Shown here piece after piece: positions 44,880 through 54,080 of a stretch of 64,000 bases of DNA. Made by a program: the position numbers and the translations under genes. Source of the stretch: Opitutus sp. GAS368 (lineage in GTDB: Bacteria > Verrucomicrobiota > Verrucomicrobiia > Opitutales > Opitutaceae); assembly GCA_945903465.1 (NCBI GenBank), contig CAMDOF010000005.1, positions 48,556 through 112,555 on the forward strand, written 5' to 3'. The notes beneath the pieces were generated by a model. It ran no database searches. It saw nothing but the letters and a program-made list of their open reading frames with translations, and was not told the DNA's origin. Numbering within the stretch: position 1 is the first letter of the stretch; each line of letters begins with the position of its first letter.

Positions 44880-46343
44880 ATGAAATCACTCCGGCGATGG
44901 GTTGTCTTCTCCCTGCTCGTTTCCACCGTGATCGGCGCCATGGGTGCGACTGCGCGGGCCGGCGGCCGGCTTCTGTTCCTCGATCCCGGCGCGGTGCGTG
45001 AGGCGAAGGGCGTGATGCTCTCCGTGAATCCGCCGCACGCGTCGCACCCGGTCATTCGCGTCGACCGGCCGTGGGAGGGGAAGATGATCAGTTTCTACAC
45101 GTCGGTCGTCGACGAGGACGGAAAACTGCGGCTGTGGTATATCTGCCGCGACACGGACAATCGCCCCAATGTCGCGTATGCCGAATCGACCAACGGCGTG
45201 AACTGGACGAAACCGAATCTCGGGCTCGTCGACCACCGCGGATCCAAGGACAACAACCTCGTCGGCCTGACCAGTCTCGACGGCGCGGTGATCAAGGACC
45301 CGAACGGCCTGCCCGCCGAGCGCTATGTCTACGTCGCGCATGTCGCCGAAAAAGGCGTGTTCCGGTTTACGTCGCCGGACGGGTTGCGCTGGCGGCGCGA
45401 CGACACGGCGCTGCTGCCGTTTCGGGCGGACACGCAGAACGTGGCGGCGTTTGACGAGCGCACGAAACGCTATGCGGTTTATCTGCGGGCCTGGGATGTC
45501 GGTGCGGTGTGGACCGAGCGCCTGCGCAAGGTGGTGCGGCTGGAGGTGCCGACCCTCGCCCGGCCGGCGGGAATCAAGCCCTCGGGCCGGGGTTCAAATC
45601 CCACCAACGCGAAGGACCTGCCACGCATTGCCGACGAACTGCCCACCGTGCTCGCGGCGGATGCGCAGGATCCGAAGGGAACGGATGTCTATACGATCGG
45701 GGCGCAACGCTACCCGCTCGATCCGCAATGGTTCGTGGGCTTCCCATCGTTTTTCCGCCGGGACAAACACATCAGTGACGGCCGATTGGAGGTCCAGTTC
45801 ATCGGCGGGCGCGATGGCATCACCTGGCATCGCTACGATCGCGCGCCATACGCGGGTACTGGGTTGGAGAATTCCGTGAGCGCCAACATGACCTATATCG
45901 GCCCCGGTATCGCCGTGCGCGGCGAGGAACTCTGGCTCTTCGGCACGGGTTTCCGGCACCGGCACGGCGACGTCGAGGCGCGGCGCGAGACCGCGGACGG
46001 GACCATTTTCCGGCATGTGACCCGCGTGGATGGCTTCGTGTCCGCCAACTTCGCCGCGAGCGGCGGGTCCTGCACGGTGGGATCGCTCACGCTCTCCGGT
46101 TCGCGGTTGCTGGTCAATTTGGATACGGGCGCGCTGGGCGAACTGCGGGTCGGGCTGCTCGATGACCAGGGCCGGCCGATTCCCGGATTCGGTCCGGAGG
46201 ATTGCGATGTGCTGCAAATCAACTCGACGCGCGCGGTGGTGTCATGGAAGGGCCGGAGCGGCATCGGTGCGCTGGCGGGCCGTGAAGTGTGGCTGACCTT
46301 CGCGGGCGCGCGCGCCCGGGTGTTCAGTGCGTATTGCGAATAA
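44880..46343 (+). CDS. Secreted five-bladed-propeller (GH32/43-like fold) protein, copy C
   Basis: 487 residues from ATG at 44880; signal peptide WVVFSLLVSTVIGAMGATARA. It shares with copies A and B the blocks IRVDRPWEGKMISFYTS, RLWYICRDTDNRPNVAYAES, TNGVNWTKPNLGLVDH, GSKDNNLVGLTSLDG, ADTQNVAAFDERTKRYAV, YPLDPQWFVGFPSFFRRD and the closing GALGELRVGLLDDQGRPIPG. This is the most divergent of the three in the middle, with an insertion near AWDVGAVWTERLRK. It is convergent with the MFS operon. The predicted role is glycan cleavage or recognition at the cell surface or in the periplasm. Confidence 0.75.
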   Translation: MKSLRRWVVFSLLVSTVIGAMGATARAGGRLLFLDPGAVREAKGVMLSVNPPHASHPVIRVDRPWEGKMISFYTSVVDEDGKLRLWYICRDTDNRPNVAYAESTNGVNWTKPNLGLVDHRGSKDNNLVGLTSLDGAVIKDPNGLPAERYVYVAHVAEKGVFRFTSPDGLRWRRDDTALLPFRADTQNVAAFDERTKRYAVYLRAWDVGAVWTERLRKVVRLEVPTLARPAGIKPSGRGSNPTNAKDLPRIADELPTVLAADAQDPKGTDVYTIGAQRYPLDPQWFVGFPSFFRRDKHISDGRLEVQFIGGRDGITWHRYDRAPYAGTGLENSVSANMTYIGPGIAVRGEELWLFGTGFRHRHGDVEARRETADGTIFRHVTRVDGFVSANFAASGGSCTVGSLTLSGSRLLVNLDTGALGELRVGLLDDQGRPIPGFGPEDCDVLQINSTRAVVSWKGRSGIGALAGREVWLTFAGARARVFSAYCE

Positions 46344-46562
46344 CGCGCGGGCCCGGATGGGGTGTTGTCGGGCTTTGTGTGAGTGCGGGACTGTTTTGCC
46401 GTCGGGATGATGTGGTGGGACGGTATGGCGCGGATCGGATGGGCTTGCGGACCCACTCATCCTAATTTGGTGGCGCGCTGAACCGCCCTGCTGGAGTGGC
46501 GATCCAATCGTCGGGAAAGTCGTGGGACCACGGGCGGCCCGCCCGCGCTCCCAGGTTACGAA

Positions 46563-47705
46563 CTAAGTTGTCAGCCACGTCAGCGGCACGCGGATCAGAC
46601 ACGTCGACATCCGGCCTTGGATCACCTGTGGCTGATCGGATTGCCGCACCGCGATCCAGACTTCGTCGCCGTGGTAGAACACGGCGGGATAGTCGGTGTT
46701 GCGCGACTCGTCATGCACGAGGATTTTGCGTCGCGCGTGGGGCCAGGAGCGGCCACCATCGCTGCTCACGCCGGTGAGCAACCTGTGGCGGTGGCCGTTC
46801 ATCGGTTGGCTTGCGTCGTAGTTGGGCGTCCAGACGAGCAACAGATCCTCCGTGCCCGGAAGGCGCGACAGATGGGCCGGGGCGTTCGGGCTCGAAACTT
46901 CGAGCGAGTGCGGCGAGGTCCAGGTTTCTCCTCCGTCGAATGATTCGCAGCCGAACTGCGTGCCCATCGCGGTGCGCATTGTCATGAGCAGCGAACCGTC
47001 CGCGCGCTCCGCGATGCCGGGTTCGTTGCAGCCGGATTCCATGCCGGGGCGATCGGGCCAGGTGACTTGCGGTACACGAATGGCTGCTCCGGTGTGCCAC
47101 GTACTGCCGGTATCGTCGGACCGCGCGACGCGGACGTGGAGGTAGTGTTTCTCCCAGTCGTCGGTGCAGTGCAGCGGGGCGAGCAGGCGTCCGGTCGCAA
47201 GCACATTAAGACGATCGTGGCCGCCGCTGACGTAGCCTTGGTCACAGACGACGATGGATTCGGACCACGTTGCCCCTTCGTCGTCAGAGGAAAGAAAGCG
47301 GCGCGACGAAATGCGCCGGCTGATCCGATGACTGTAGAGCAGGCCAATCCGTCCGTCGGGCAGGCGCGCCAGCGCGGGATTCATCGCGTTGAGTCCGTCG
47401 GACGGGCAGGGGATGATGACGCGTTCCGATCCGATGGGTGAACCGTGGCGGTCAAGGAGGATGGCAGCAACTTCGCCGTAGTCGTTGTCGCGTTCGATGT
47501 AGGAGCCCTGGTAGCGCTGCGCACGCCTGGCGGCTAGTTGATTGTAGCCGGGATCGTTGCGACCGGTGAAGCGCCCGTAGGCCATGAGCACGTTGCCGTC
47601 GCGCAAGGTGACGCCCGTCGCCTCGCCGCGGCGCGAGTGGTGAGCGTCCGCCGGGGCGACGGCCACGAGAGGGAACGCGTAGACGGAATCCGGCCGGGGA
47701 GTCAT
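46563..47705 (-). CDS. Sialidase-like Asp-box protein without signal peptide
   Basis: 380 residues starting MTPRPDSVYAFPLVAVAPAD, with no hydrophobic leader, so it is predicted to be cytoplasmic unless the true start is further upstream. Asp-boxes: SDDEGATWS, SDDTGSTWH, SFDGGETWT and SSDGGRSWP. RADGSLLMTMRTAMGTQFGC and LSRLPGTEDLLLVWTPNYD are shared almost word for word with the secreted neighbour at 47793, so the two are tandem paralogues differing in location. It is last in the MFS-FAD-Asp-box-Asp-box operon. Confidence 0.8.
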   Translation of the reverse strand: MTPRPDSVYAFPLVAVAPADAHHSRRGEATGVTLRDGNVLMAYGRFTGRNDPGYNQLAARRAQRYQGSYIERDNDYGEVAAILLDRHGSPIGSERVIIPCPSDGLNAMNPALARLPDGRIGLLYSHRISRRISSRRFLSSDDEGATWSESIVVCDQGYVSGGHDRLNVLATGRLLAPLHCTDDWEKHYLHVRVARSDDTGSTWHTGAAIRVPQVTWPDRPGMESGCNEPGIAERADGSLLMTMRTAMGTQFGCESFDGGETWTSPHSLEVSSPNAPAHLSRLPGTEDLLLVWTPNYDASQPMNGHRHRLLTGVSSDGGRSWPHARRKILVHDESRNTDYPAVFYHGDEVWIAVRQSDQPQVIQGRMSTCLIRVPLTWLTT

Positions 47706-47792
47706 GCTTGCGATCTCATTCGTTCAGCACCGATTCGTGCGTTTTGCGATTCGATGTCGCGATCGCGCCATCGAATCGCACGGAAGCCTCGT

Positions 47793-48995
47793 TCACGGCG
47801 CGTCCAGCCAGGCGAGCGGCACGCGGACGAGCGCGGTGCCGGTGAGGCCCTGCAGCACGCCGGCGCCGCTGCTCACGCGCAGGGTGATCCAGATTTCCTT
47901 GTCGCGAAAGAGCACGCTCGGGTAGTCGGTCGATTTGGTGACGTCGTGCACGATGATCTTCCGTTTTGCGTGCGGCCAAGTGAGGCCGCCGTCGTCGCTC
48001 ACGCACGCCATGATCGTGTTGCGTTTGCCCATCATGCTCTTGGCCGACTCGTAGTTCGGCGTCCACACCATCAGCAATTTGCTCGTGCCGGGGATGCGAC
48101 TGAGGTTGGCGGGGGCAAGCGGGCTGACGAGTTCGAGGCTGCGCGGATCCGACCACGTTTCCCCACGGTCGAAGGACTCGGAAAAGAACTGCGTCCCCAT
48201 CGGCGTGCGCATCGTCATGAGCAGGCTGCCGTCGGCGCGTTCGGCGATGCCCGGTTCGTGCGGACCGGATTCGAGGCCGATTTTGCGCTGATTCTGGCCG
48301 ACATCGGTGGGCCAGCGGACGTAGGGGAGTTCCAAGGACGTCTTCGTGGTCCGCCAAGTGCGGCCGTGGTCGTCGGACCACGAGGTTTTCACGTGGAGAT
48401 GGTGCTTATCCCAGTCGTCAGAGCAGTGGAGTGGTGCGAGCAGGCGGCCGGTGCTGTGGACGGTGAGCCGGTCGTTGCAACCGGTCATGTAGTTGTCGGA
48501 GCCGTCGGAAACGAGCACCGGTTCCGACCAGGTGCGGCCTTCGTCGCCCGAGGTGCTGAAGCGGCGCGACGCGGTCTTCGTGCTCATGCGGTAGCTGAAC
48601 GCTAAGCCGATCGTGCCGTTGCCGAGGCGGCGAAGCGCGGGCGAGAGCGAGTTGAGTCCGCCGGGCGGCGTCGGCACGACGATCCGGGACTCGCCGCGCG
48701 GTTTACCCTGCGGTGACAGTTCGACGGCGGAGATGTAGCCCTTGGCGTTGTCGCTCTTGCCGACGAGATCGCACCATGCGACGAGGACGTCGCCGTTTTT
48801 CAGATTGACCGCGCTGGCCTCGGAGCGGCGCTGATAGTTCTCGCTCGCCGGGGCAATCCACGTGGGCGGGAACGCGTAATACGGCTGCGTCGCCCTGCCG
48901 GAGTAAATGTCGTATTGCGATGGAGGCGTGGCCGCGTCGGCGAGGGCGGAGGCGGCGAGGCTGAGGAGTGTAGTGGCGAAACGGTGACGAAACAT
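47793..48995 (-). CDS. Secreted sialidase-like Asp-box (BNR) protein
   Basis: 400 residues; signal peptide MFRHRFATTLLSLAASALAD. Asp-boxes: SGDEGRTWS, SDDHGRTWR, SFDRGETWS and SDDGGLTWP. RADGSLLMTMRTPMGTQFFS and LSRIPGTSKLLMVWTPNYE match the cytoplasmic paralogue downstream. It probably acts in the periplasm on the substrate whose product the MFS protein then imports (inference). The gap to the upstream FAD gene is 75 bases, which supports co-transcription. Confidence 0.82.
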   Translation of the reverse strand: MFRHRFATTLLSLAASALADAATPPSQYDIYSGRATQPYYAFPPTWIAPASENYQRRSEASAVNLKNGDVLVAWCDLVGKSDNAKGYISAVELSPQGKPRGESRIVVPTPPGGLNSLSPALRRLGNGTIGLAFSYRMSTKTASRRFSTSGDEGRTWSEPVLVSDGSDNYMTGCNDRLTVHSTGRLLAPLHCSDDWDKHHLHVKTSWSDDHGRTWRTTKTSLELPYVRWPTDVGQNQRKIGLESGPHEPGIAERADGSLLMTMRTPMGTQFFSESFDRGETWSDPRSLELVSPLAPANLSRIPGTSKLLMVWTPNYESAKSMMGKRNTIMACVSDDGGLTWPHAKRKIIVHDVTKSTDYPSVLFRDKEIWITLRVSSGAGVLQGLTGTALVRVPLAWLDAP

Positions 48996-49070
48996 GGGAG
49001 AGGAGAAGTGGGTGGACGAGACTGCGCGGTCGGAAATCTTCGGCTGTCTCTTGGGGCTGAAATCTCCGGT

Positions 49071-50570
49071 TCAGCGTGCGGTGGACGGCACCCAGGCGCC
49101 GGCGGCCGAGGAGGCGCTGTCCTTGTCGCCGGTGGTCGGCGGCTCGTCAAAGGGCAACTGGCCGACCTCGTCGATTGCCTGCCAGTTGGGTTCGCCGACC
49201 GTGCGGCCGAACTCGGCGCCTTGCGCGGCGAGCGTGTCCTGCAATTCTGAAATCGGGACCTGACGCACGCCACCGCCGCGCTTTACCGCGAGGGCGGCGG
49301 CCGTGCCCGCCGCCTGGCCCTGGCCCATGCAGATCGGAATCACGCGGGTCGAGGCGACGGCCTCGTGGGTGGCCGAGAGACATTTGCCGGCCATGAGCAG
49401 GCCGTCGACGTCGTGCGCGATCAGGCAGCGCAGGGGAATGGTGTAAGCGCGGACGTTGTGCGAATCGACCCACGTGCCGGCCGGGCGGTGGATGTCGATG
49501 TGGTAGGCGCCCATGCTGACGGCGTCGTCGAACACGCGGCCGGCGATGAGGTCTTCGGCGTTGAGCAGGTAGTCGCCCATGATGCGGCGGCTTTCGCGCA
49601 CGCCGAGCATCGGGGCGATTTCCCCGAGGTGCGACTGCTCGAAGCCGGGCACCCATTTTTTGAAAAATCGCACGAGAATGGGGATCTGCTCGTAGACGCG
49701 GGTGTAGGCGTCGGTCAGGCTCGCGGTGTTGGTCGGATCGAGACCGAGCACGCGGGTCATCACGACGAGGAACTGATCCGGTTGGTGCAGTTTCACGCCG
49801 ACGATGCGCGTTTGCGGCACGTTGAACTCGCCGGCGGCGCGGGCCTGTTCGACCAGTTTCGCGAAGCCGCCGCAGATGATGACGTGCATGTGGTCGAGCC
49901 GCCGCATCATTTTTTCCCGCAACTCAGGATAGGGCGATATCCACTCGCGGTAATTGATCGCCGGGTCCTTGCAGCCGGCGATGAACCCGGCGCGGTTAAC
50001 GCCCGCGAGTTTGAACACAAGGGTGGGAGCCTGGACGAGGCCGTCAGCGGTGCGGCCCTTGGCCCAGGCCACGTGGCCGCGCGCGGCGACATCGCCATCG
50101 CCGCTGCAGTCGATGGTGACCGCGGCCTCGATGCGCTGGCGGCCGGATTTATTCTCGACGATGACGCCGTGGATGCGGTCGCCCTCGCGAATCGTGTCGA
50201 CGACCTGCGTGTGCAGCATGAGGCGGACGCCGGCCTCGCGGACGAGCTGCATGGCGAGAATTTTCCACCAATGCGAATCGATGCTGATAGCCGAGGCGCA
50301 CTTGGGATCGAGTTCGTGGTGGCTGGCGGCGCCGAGGGCCTGGAGCCGTTGGCAGAATTCCAGCGGGAGCCCCTTGACGATCAGCCGGTAGTCGCGGTCG
50401 TGAAAGCCGAGCCAGGGTAGCGTGGCGGAGATGCCGCCGAGAAATCCGGCGCTCTCGATGAGGAGCGTCTCCGCGCCATTGCGGGCGGCGGCGAGCGCGG
50501 CGGTAAGGCCGGCGGCGCCTGAGCCGATGACGAGGACTTCGGTGCGGAAGGTGGAAGAAGGAGCGGGCAT
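49071..50570 (-). CDS. FAD-dependent oxidoreductase (FAD_oxidored type), cytoplasmic
   Basis: 499 residues from ATG at 50570 (MPAPSSTFRTEVLVIGSG). FAD motif GSGAAGLTAALAAARNG, then ETLLIESAGFLGGISATLP, TIDCSGDGDVAARGHVAWAK and a C-terminal block DVDGLLMAGKCLSATHEA followed by ICMGQGQAAGTAAALAV, all typical of pfam12831-like flavoproteins. No export signal is present. It lies between an MFS symporter and two Asp-box genes, so it likely oxidises the imported compound. A longer upstream open frame is low-complexity Pro/Thr/Arg sequence created by the intergenic repeats. Confidence 0.87.
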   Translation of the reverse strand: MPAPSSTFRTEVLVIGSGAAGLTAALAAARNGAETLLIESAGFLGGISATLPWLGFHDRDYRLIVKGLPLEFCQRLQALGAASHHELDPKCASAISIDSHWWKILAMQLVREAGVRLMLHTQVVDTIREGDRIHGVIVENKSGRQRIEAAVTIDCSGDGDVAARGHVAWAKGRTADGLVQAPTLVFKLAGVNRAGFIAGCKDPAINYREWISPYPELREKMMRRLDHMHVIICGGFAKLVEQARAAGEFNVPQTRIVGVKLHQPDQFLVVMTRVLGLDPTNTASLTDAYTRVYEQIPILVRFFKKWVPGFEQSHLGEIAPMLGVRESRRIMGDYLLNAEDLIAGRVFDDAVSMGAYHIDIHRPAGTWVDSHNVRAYTIPLRCLIAHDVDGLLMAGKCLSATHEAVASTRVIPICMGQGQAAGTAAALAVKRGGGVRQVPISELQDTLAAQGAEFGRTVGEPNWQAIDEVGQLPFDEPPTTGDKDSASSAAGAWVPSTAR

Positions 50571-50784
50571 GCGGCTGGAAAGGGAAACGGGTGGCGGCGT
50601 TGAAGTCAGGCTACGGCGGAGCGCCGGTGGTGGCCAAGCGGGGGAGACCGGTGCGCAGAGAAGACCACTCGGCGGAGTCCGAGTGGTCCGCGCAAGCGTT
50701 GGCCGCACGTCACGGCAGTCGGGTGCGCAGGGAAGACCCGTCGGCGGAGCCCGAGTGGTGGCGGTTGGCGGGAGGGTGGTGCGA
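50571..50784. repeat. 37-bp imperfect direct repeats, 72-bp period, with hairpin
   Basis: Between the MFS and FAD genes, a 37-base unit starting GTGCGCAG occurs at 50651-50687 and 50723-50759 with four differences; a weaker third trace (CGGCGGA...GGTGG) is near 50614. In the first unit, ACCACTCGG (50664-50672) pairs perfectly with CCGAGTGGT (50679-50687) over six bases; the second unit breaks this stem. It could be a processing or attenuation site between the two genes. Confidence 0.85.
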
Positions 50785-52044
50785 TCACGCGGATTTGGCG
50801 GTGGTGCGTCGCAGGCACCAGACGATGGTGGCGAAGGCGACGAGGTGGAGAAACCCCAGCGCGGTGAACACCGGGACATAGCCGGCCCGGTGGATGATTT
50901 TTCCGGCCGCGAGGGTCGAGATGATGCCGCCGATCGAGCCGCCGAGGGCGGAGACGGAGAGATACGTTCCCACGTGTTCGCGCGGAAACGTCTCGGAGAC
51001 GAGCGTGAGGATGTTGGCCATCCAGCATGATTGGGCGGCGAGGATCACGCCGATTAACGCCAGCGCGACATAGGCGGACGGGGCGTGAACGGCGACGAGC
51101 GAGCAGGGCATGAGGCAGGCGGCGATGAGCATCATGCGTCTGCGTGCGTCGGCTGGTTTCCAGCCGCGGCGCACGAGCCAATCGGAGAGCGCGCCGCCGC
51201 CGGGACCACCGATGTCGGAGGCGAGAAAGGGAATCCACCCGAAGAGGCCGATCATCGCGAGGGAGAAGCCGCGCTCGGTCTGGAGGTATTCGGGCAGCCA
51301 GAAGGAAAAGAAAAACGAGAGGGAGTCCGTGAGGAACCGGGCGATGAAAAGGCCCAGCACGGCCGGATGTCTGAGCGCCTCGATAAAAGAGATTTTTTTC
51401 GCGACGGCGGTGGACGGAGAGTTGCGCTCGGCGAGGATGTAAGCGCGCTCGGCGGGAGGGACCCGTGTTTGTTTCTCCGGCGCGTCATAGAGCACCCACC
51501 AGAAAGCAAGGTAGACGAAACCGATTGCGCCAGTGACGATGAATGCCGCTTGCCAGCCAAGTTTCAGCGCGACCAACGAGACGAACGGCGGGGCGATGAT
51601 GGCGCCGAAGATGTTCCCGTTGGAAAAGATGGCGACGCTGAGGCCCCGCTCGCGTTTGGGCGCCCACTCGGCGAGCGCCTTGATCCCGCAGGGCGAAGTG
51701 AAGCTCTCACCGAGGCCGAGCGCGAAACGCCACCCGAGCAGCCCGATCCAGGTGGTCGCGAGGGCGTGGCCCATCCCGGCGAGCGACCACGCGGCGAGGG
51801 CGAGGAGCACGGCGAGGCGTACGCCGATCCGATCGATGATCGTGCCGCAGAAAACATAGCCGATCGAGTACGCGACGAGGAACGCCGTGACGACGTAGGA
51901 GTATTCGACAGCGGTGAAGCCCAGGGTCTCCCGCAACGTTTTCGAAAGTACGGAAAGCGTCTGCCGATCGAGATAGTTGATCGCGGAAAGGAAGAACAGC
52001 AGCGCGACGATTCTCCAGCGGTAGGGAAAGCGGGACGGGCGCAT
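50785..52044 (-). CDS. MFS transporter, anion:cation symporter (hexuronate-like)
   Basis: 419 residues with about twelve predicted membrane segments. The start RWRIVALLFFLSAINYLDRQ, with TLSVLSKTL in the first loop, and GVRLAVLLALAAWSLAGMGH fit the ACS family (ExuT/glucarate/tartrate-type transporters). AEWAPKRERGLSVAIF is the conserved loop after helix 4, and DARRRMMLIAACLMP opens the second half. The family imports organic anions such as uronates with protons. It is the first gene of the minus operon, followed by a FAD oxidoreductase and two Asp-box proteins, which points to uptake of an acidic sugar. Confidence 0.9.
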   Translation of the reverse strand: MRPSRFPYRWRIVALLFFLSAINYLDRQTLSVLSKTLRETLGFTAVEYSYVVTAFLVAYSIGYVFCGTIIDRIGVRLAVLLALAAWSLAGMGHALATTWIGLLGWRFALGLGESFTSPCGIKALAEWAPKRERGLSVAIFSNGNIFGAIIAPPFVSLVALKLGWQAAFIVTGAIGFVYLAFWWVLYDAPEKQTRVPPAERAYILAERNSPSTAVAKKISFIEALRHPAVLGLFIARFLTDSLSFFFSFWLPEYLQTERGFSLAMIGLFGWIPFLASDIGGPGGGALSDWLVRRGWKPADARRRMMLIAACLMPCSLVAVHAPSAYVALALIGVILAAQSCWMANILTLVSETFPREHVGTYLSVSALGGSIGGIISTLAAGKIIHRAGYVPVFTALGFLHLVAFATIVWCLRRTTAKSA

Positions 52045-52435
52045 GGGTGTGGAACGGTGACGGTTGGAAGGATACGCGCCGGCGACAAGGCCCGCATGCT
52101 GGTCCTCCGCGAATACCTTCGGCGGTTCCGCTCTGCGCCGCCGGCACCAATCCGCGCACTCAGCTACTTGTCACGTATTAAGGGACAGTTTGATCGGGCG
52201 GTTTAAGGTGGGCCTGGGGCTGAATTTTCTGTTTCGAGATTCGGGCGGTAAACGTCTGCGTGGACCGGTTTGTGCCTCCGACGGACGCAGCGCGGCAGAG
52301 CCGCCACCGAAGGCGATAATGGCCGCGGATTTTCTTCGACCAATCCCATCACACCGCAGAGATCCCCATCGCCTGAGCGCAGAGAAAGGCATTGGTTTTC
52401 TCTGCGTTGCCCTCTGCCTTGGTCCCTTTTTGCCC
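52045..52435. other. Intergenic region, no gene recognised
   Basis: 391 bases between the MFS start and the end of the frameshifted gene at 52436. It should contain the MFS promoter. No structure or conserved motif was identified. Confidence 0.35.
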
Positions 52436-53175
52436 TCAGACTTTGAGGAAATCTTCGCGGGGATTCTGCTCGATCGCAGCGCGGAGGTCGTCCCTCCACC
52501 CGGCGATCCGGTGGCGAGCGGCGCCGGGCAACGCGATCAACGGGCGGCGTCCAACCAGTGGTCGTAGGCGCGTAACAATGCGGCGCGGAGCGGGAGGATT
52601 CCGGCGAGCCGGTGGCGGACGCGCACGAGTTGATCGGCGATTTCCAGGGTGCAGGGTTCACCGCGGGCGAGGCGCGGGGCGATGTTCTGGCGGACATCAT
52701 CGAGGAGGGCGGTCTCCGTCGAGGCGGCAACTTTTTCGCGCGCGCGGGTGAGCACGGCGCGTATTGCGGGCGTGCGGGGCAGGGTGGCGAGGCGAGCGGA
52801 GAATTCTTTTTCGAAAAGGATGGGATCGTGTTTGGCGGCGACAATCGCCTCGGTGGTGAGGCCGGCGTGGGCGCGTTCGGCGGGATCGGTTTGCAACGCG
52901 CGGATTTGCGCGGCGGCATCGAGGGCGGCGGCGTGATTGCCAAAATGCAGCGCGAGATGCACCCGCAGACCGAGCAGAAGTTTCAACCGAGCTCCGTCCG
53001 GTGGTGGCGTCTGTTGCAGCGCCGCGGCCACTGCCGCCGCCACGCTTTGGCCGAGGGGAGCGAAGTCTGCCTCGTTCGTGACCAGTTGCAGCGGAGGCAC
53101 CGCGAGAACAAACCCCGGATCCGATGCCGCGGCCCCGGTCAGTGCCAGCGAGATGAACAAAACCGGGATGCGCAT
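52436..53175 (-). pseudogene. Secreted hypothetical protein with a one-base frameshift
   Basis: From ATG at 53175 a signal peptide (MRIPVLFISLALTGAAA) leads into an Ala-rich helical protein (RVHLALHFGNHAAALDAAAQ, RARGEPC-like region, VRHRLAGILPLRAALLRAYD) that stops at 52537 after DHWLDAAR. The next frame continues seamlessly as LIALPGAARHRIAGWRDDLR, AAIEQNPREDFLKV and stops at 52436. Restoring one base near 52540 would give about 246 residues. Helix-rich repeats suggest a TPR-like fold. The function is unknown. It may be a genuine pseudogene or a sequencing slip. Confidence 0.65.
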
Positions 53176-53515
53176 CGCGGAAAATGGAAACGAAAAAATG
53201 AGGATCGTTCGAAGCATGCGGGAGGTGCCTTCACCGTGGCTATTATGTCCCGCAAGTCGAGCGGCGTGCGGACGGAGGGCACCGTCGGACCGCGGCGTAA
53301 CGAAAAATGCCCCGAGGCGGATCGCCTGCACGATTCAGATTAAATCGGTCACAGCGAAAAATTGGATTTGCCATTTCCACCCCATGACCGACCCGGTATG
53401 CCACCCCGCACGTGCCGTTGCGTGCCATCCGATTCGGGGTCGTTCCGGAAATTCCCACACCTTTGAAAATGAACCAGCCGACGGCTCCAGCTTGGGCTCA
53501 ACTCATCGCCGGTCG

Positions 53516-53575
53516 ATGGCGGCCGGGCGTCGTCATTTTTTGGCCGGCCTCTTTGGCGCCGCGGCTTTTGGCTAG
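53516..53575 (+). pseudogene. Fragment resembling a Tat signal peptide
   Basis: ATG at 53516 reads MAAGRRHFLAGLFGAAAFG then TAG. The RRHFL core and hydrophobic Gly/Ala stretch look like the first 19 residues of a Tat-exported protein whose remainder is lost. The resemblance is short and could be chance. Confidence 0.3.
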
Positions 53576-53908
53576 GTGGCGTTGACCCGCACGGTCACTC
53601 ATTCCGCAAGCGGGGAAAAGCCAATAGGCCACTAGGGTCAGGCCTTGGGGTTTGGGGTTTTGACGAGCAGGGATTGCCTCCGCTTGCCGGGTGGTCGCTG
53701 TGAGTCGGCGATCTGGCGGCTGACTTCGTGAAAATTCCACCATCGGCATAGTTCTAGCCACCCAGCAGTTGGTCACCGTGCGGCGGCGTTTTAGTTCAGC
53801 GGCGATCGCCAGCTTTCAGTCTGCTGATTTTCCTTCCATAGATCCGCCTCGGTCCTTCCGACCGCCTTGAGCCGCCCGGTCAGGAACGCGGACCGCCCTC
53901 TGCAAATC

Positions 53909-54080
53909 TAGTTTCCCAAGAGCTCCGCCCCGAAATCGGATTTTGGCCGTGAACGAAAGAAACCCCCGCATATTGCGGAGGAAAGTTTTACGAATGCTGT
54001 TTCCGAGGAGCTCCCACCCCAAAACAAGTTTTGGCCCTGACGCGAAGAAACCGTTGCTGTTTCCGAAGAGGCTCGCCCGG
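53909..54080. repeat. Imperfect ~53-bp direct repeats (90-bp period) plus partial third
   Basis: Segments at 53909-53962 and 53999-54051 share GTTTCC(C/G)A(A/G)GAGCTCC, then GATTTTGGCC/AGTTTTGGCC and GAAAGAAAC/GCGAAGAAAC. A third partial copy starts at 54059 (GTTTCCGAAGAGGCTC). Between the first two lies a CCGCA-TAT-TGCGG hairpin. The set sits just upstream of the IS200 gene and may be a target region or relic of its ends. Confidence 0.7.

Noticed and set aside
46344..46562. GC-rich palindrome in the convergent gap
   Set aside because: The GGGCGG/CCGCCC arms have a one-base centre and cannot form a normal hairpin; no evidence of function.
8265..48995. Calling the six Asp-box proteins GH33 sialidases
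   Set aside because: Asp-boxes are present, but no (F/Y)RIP motif or full catalytic set is visible, so only the fold is claimed.
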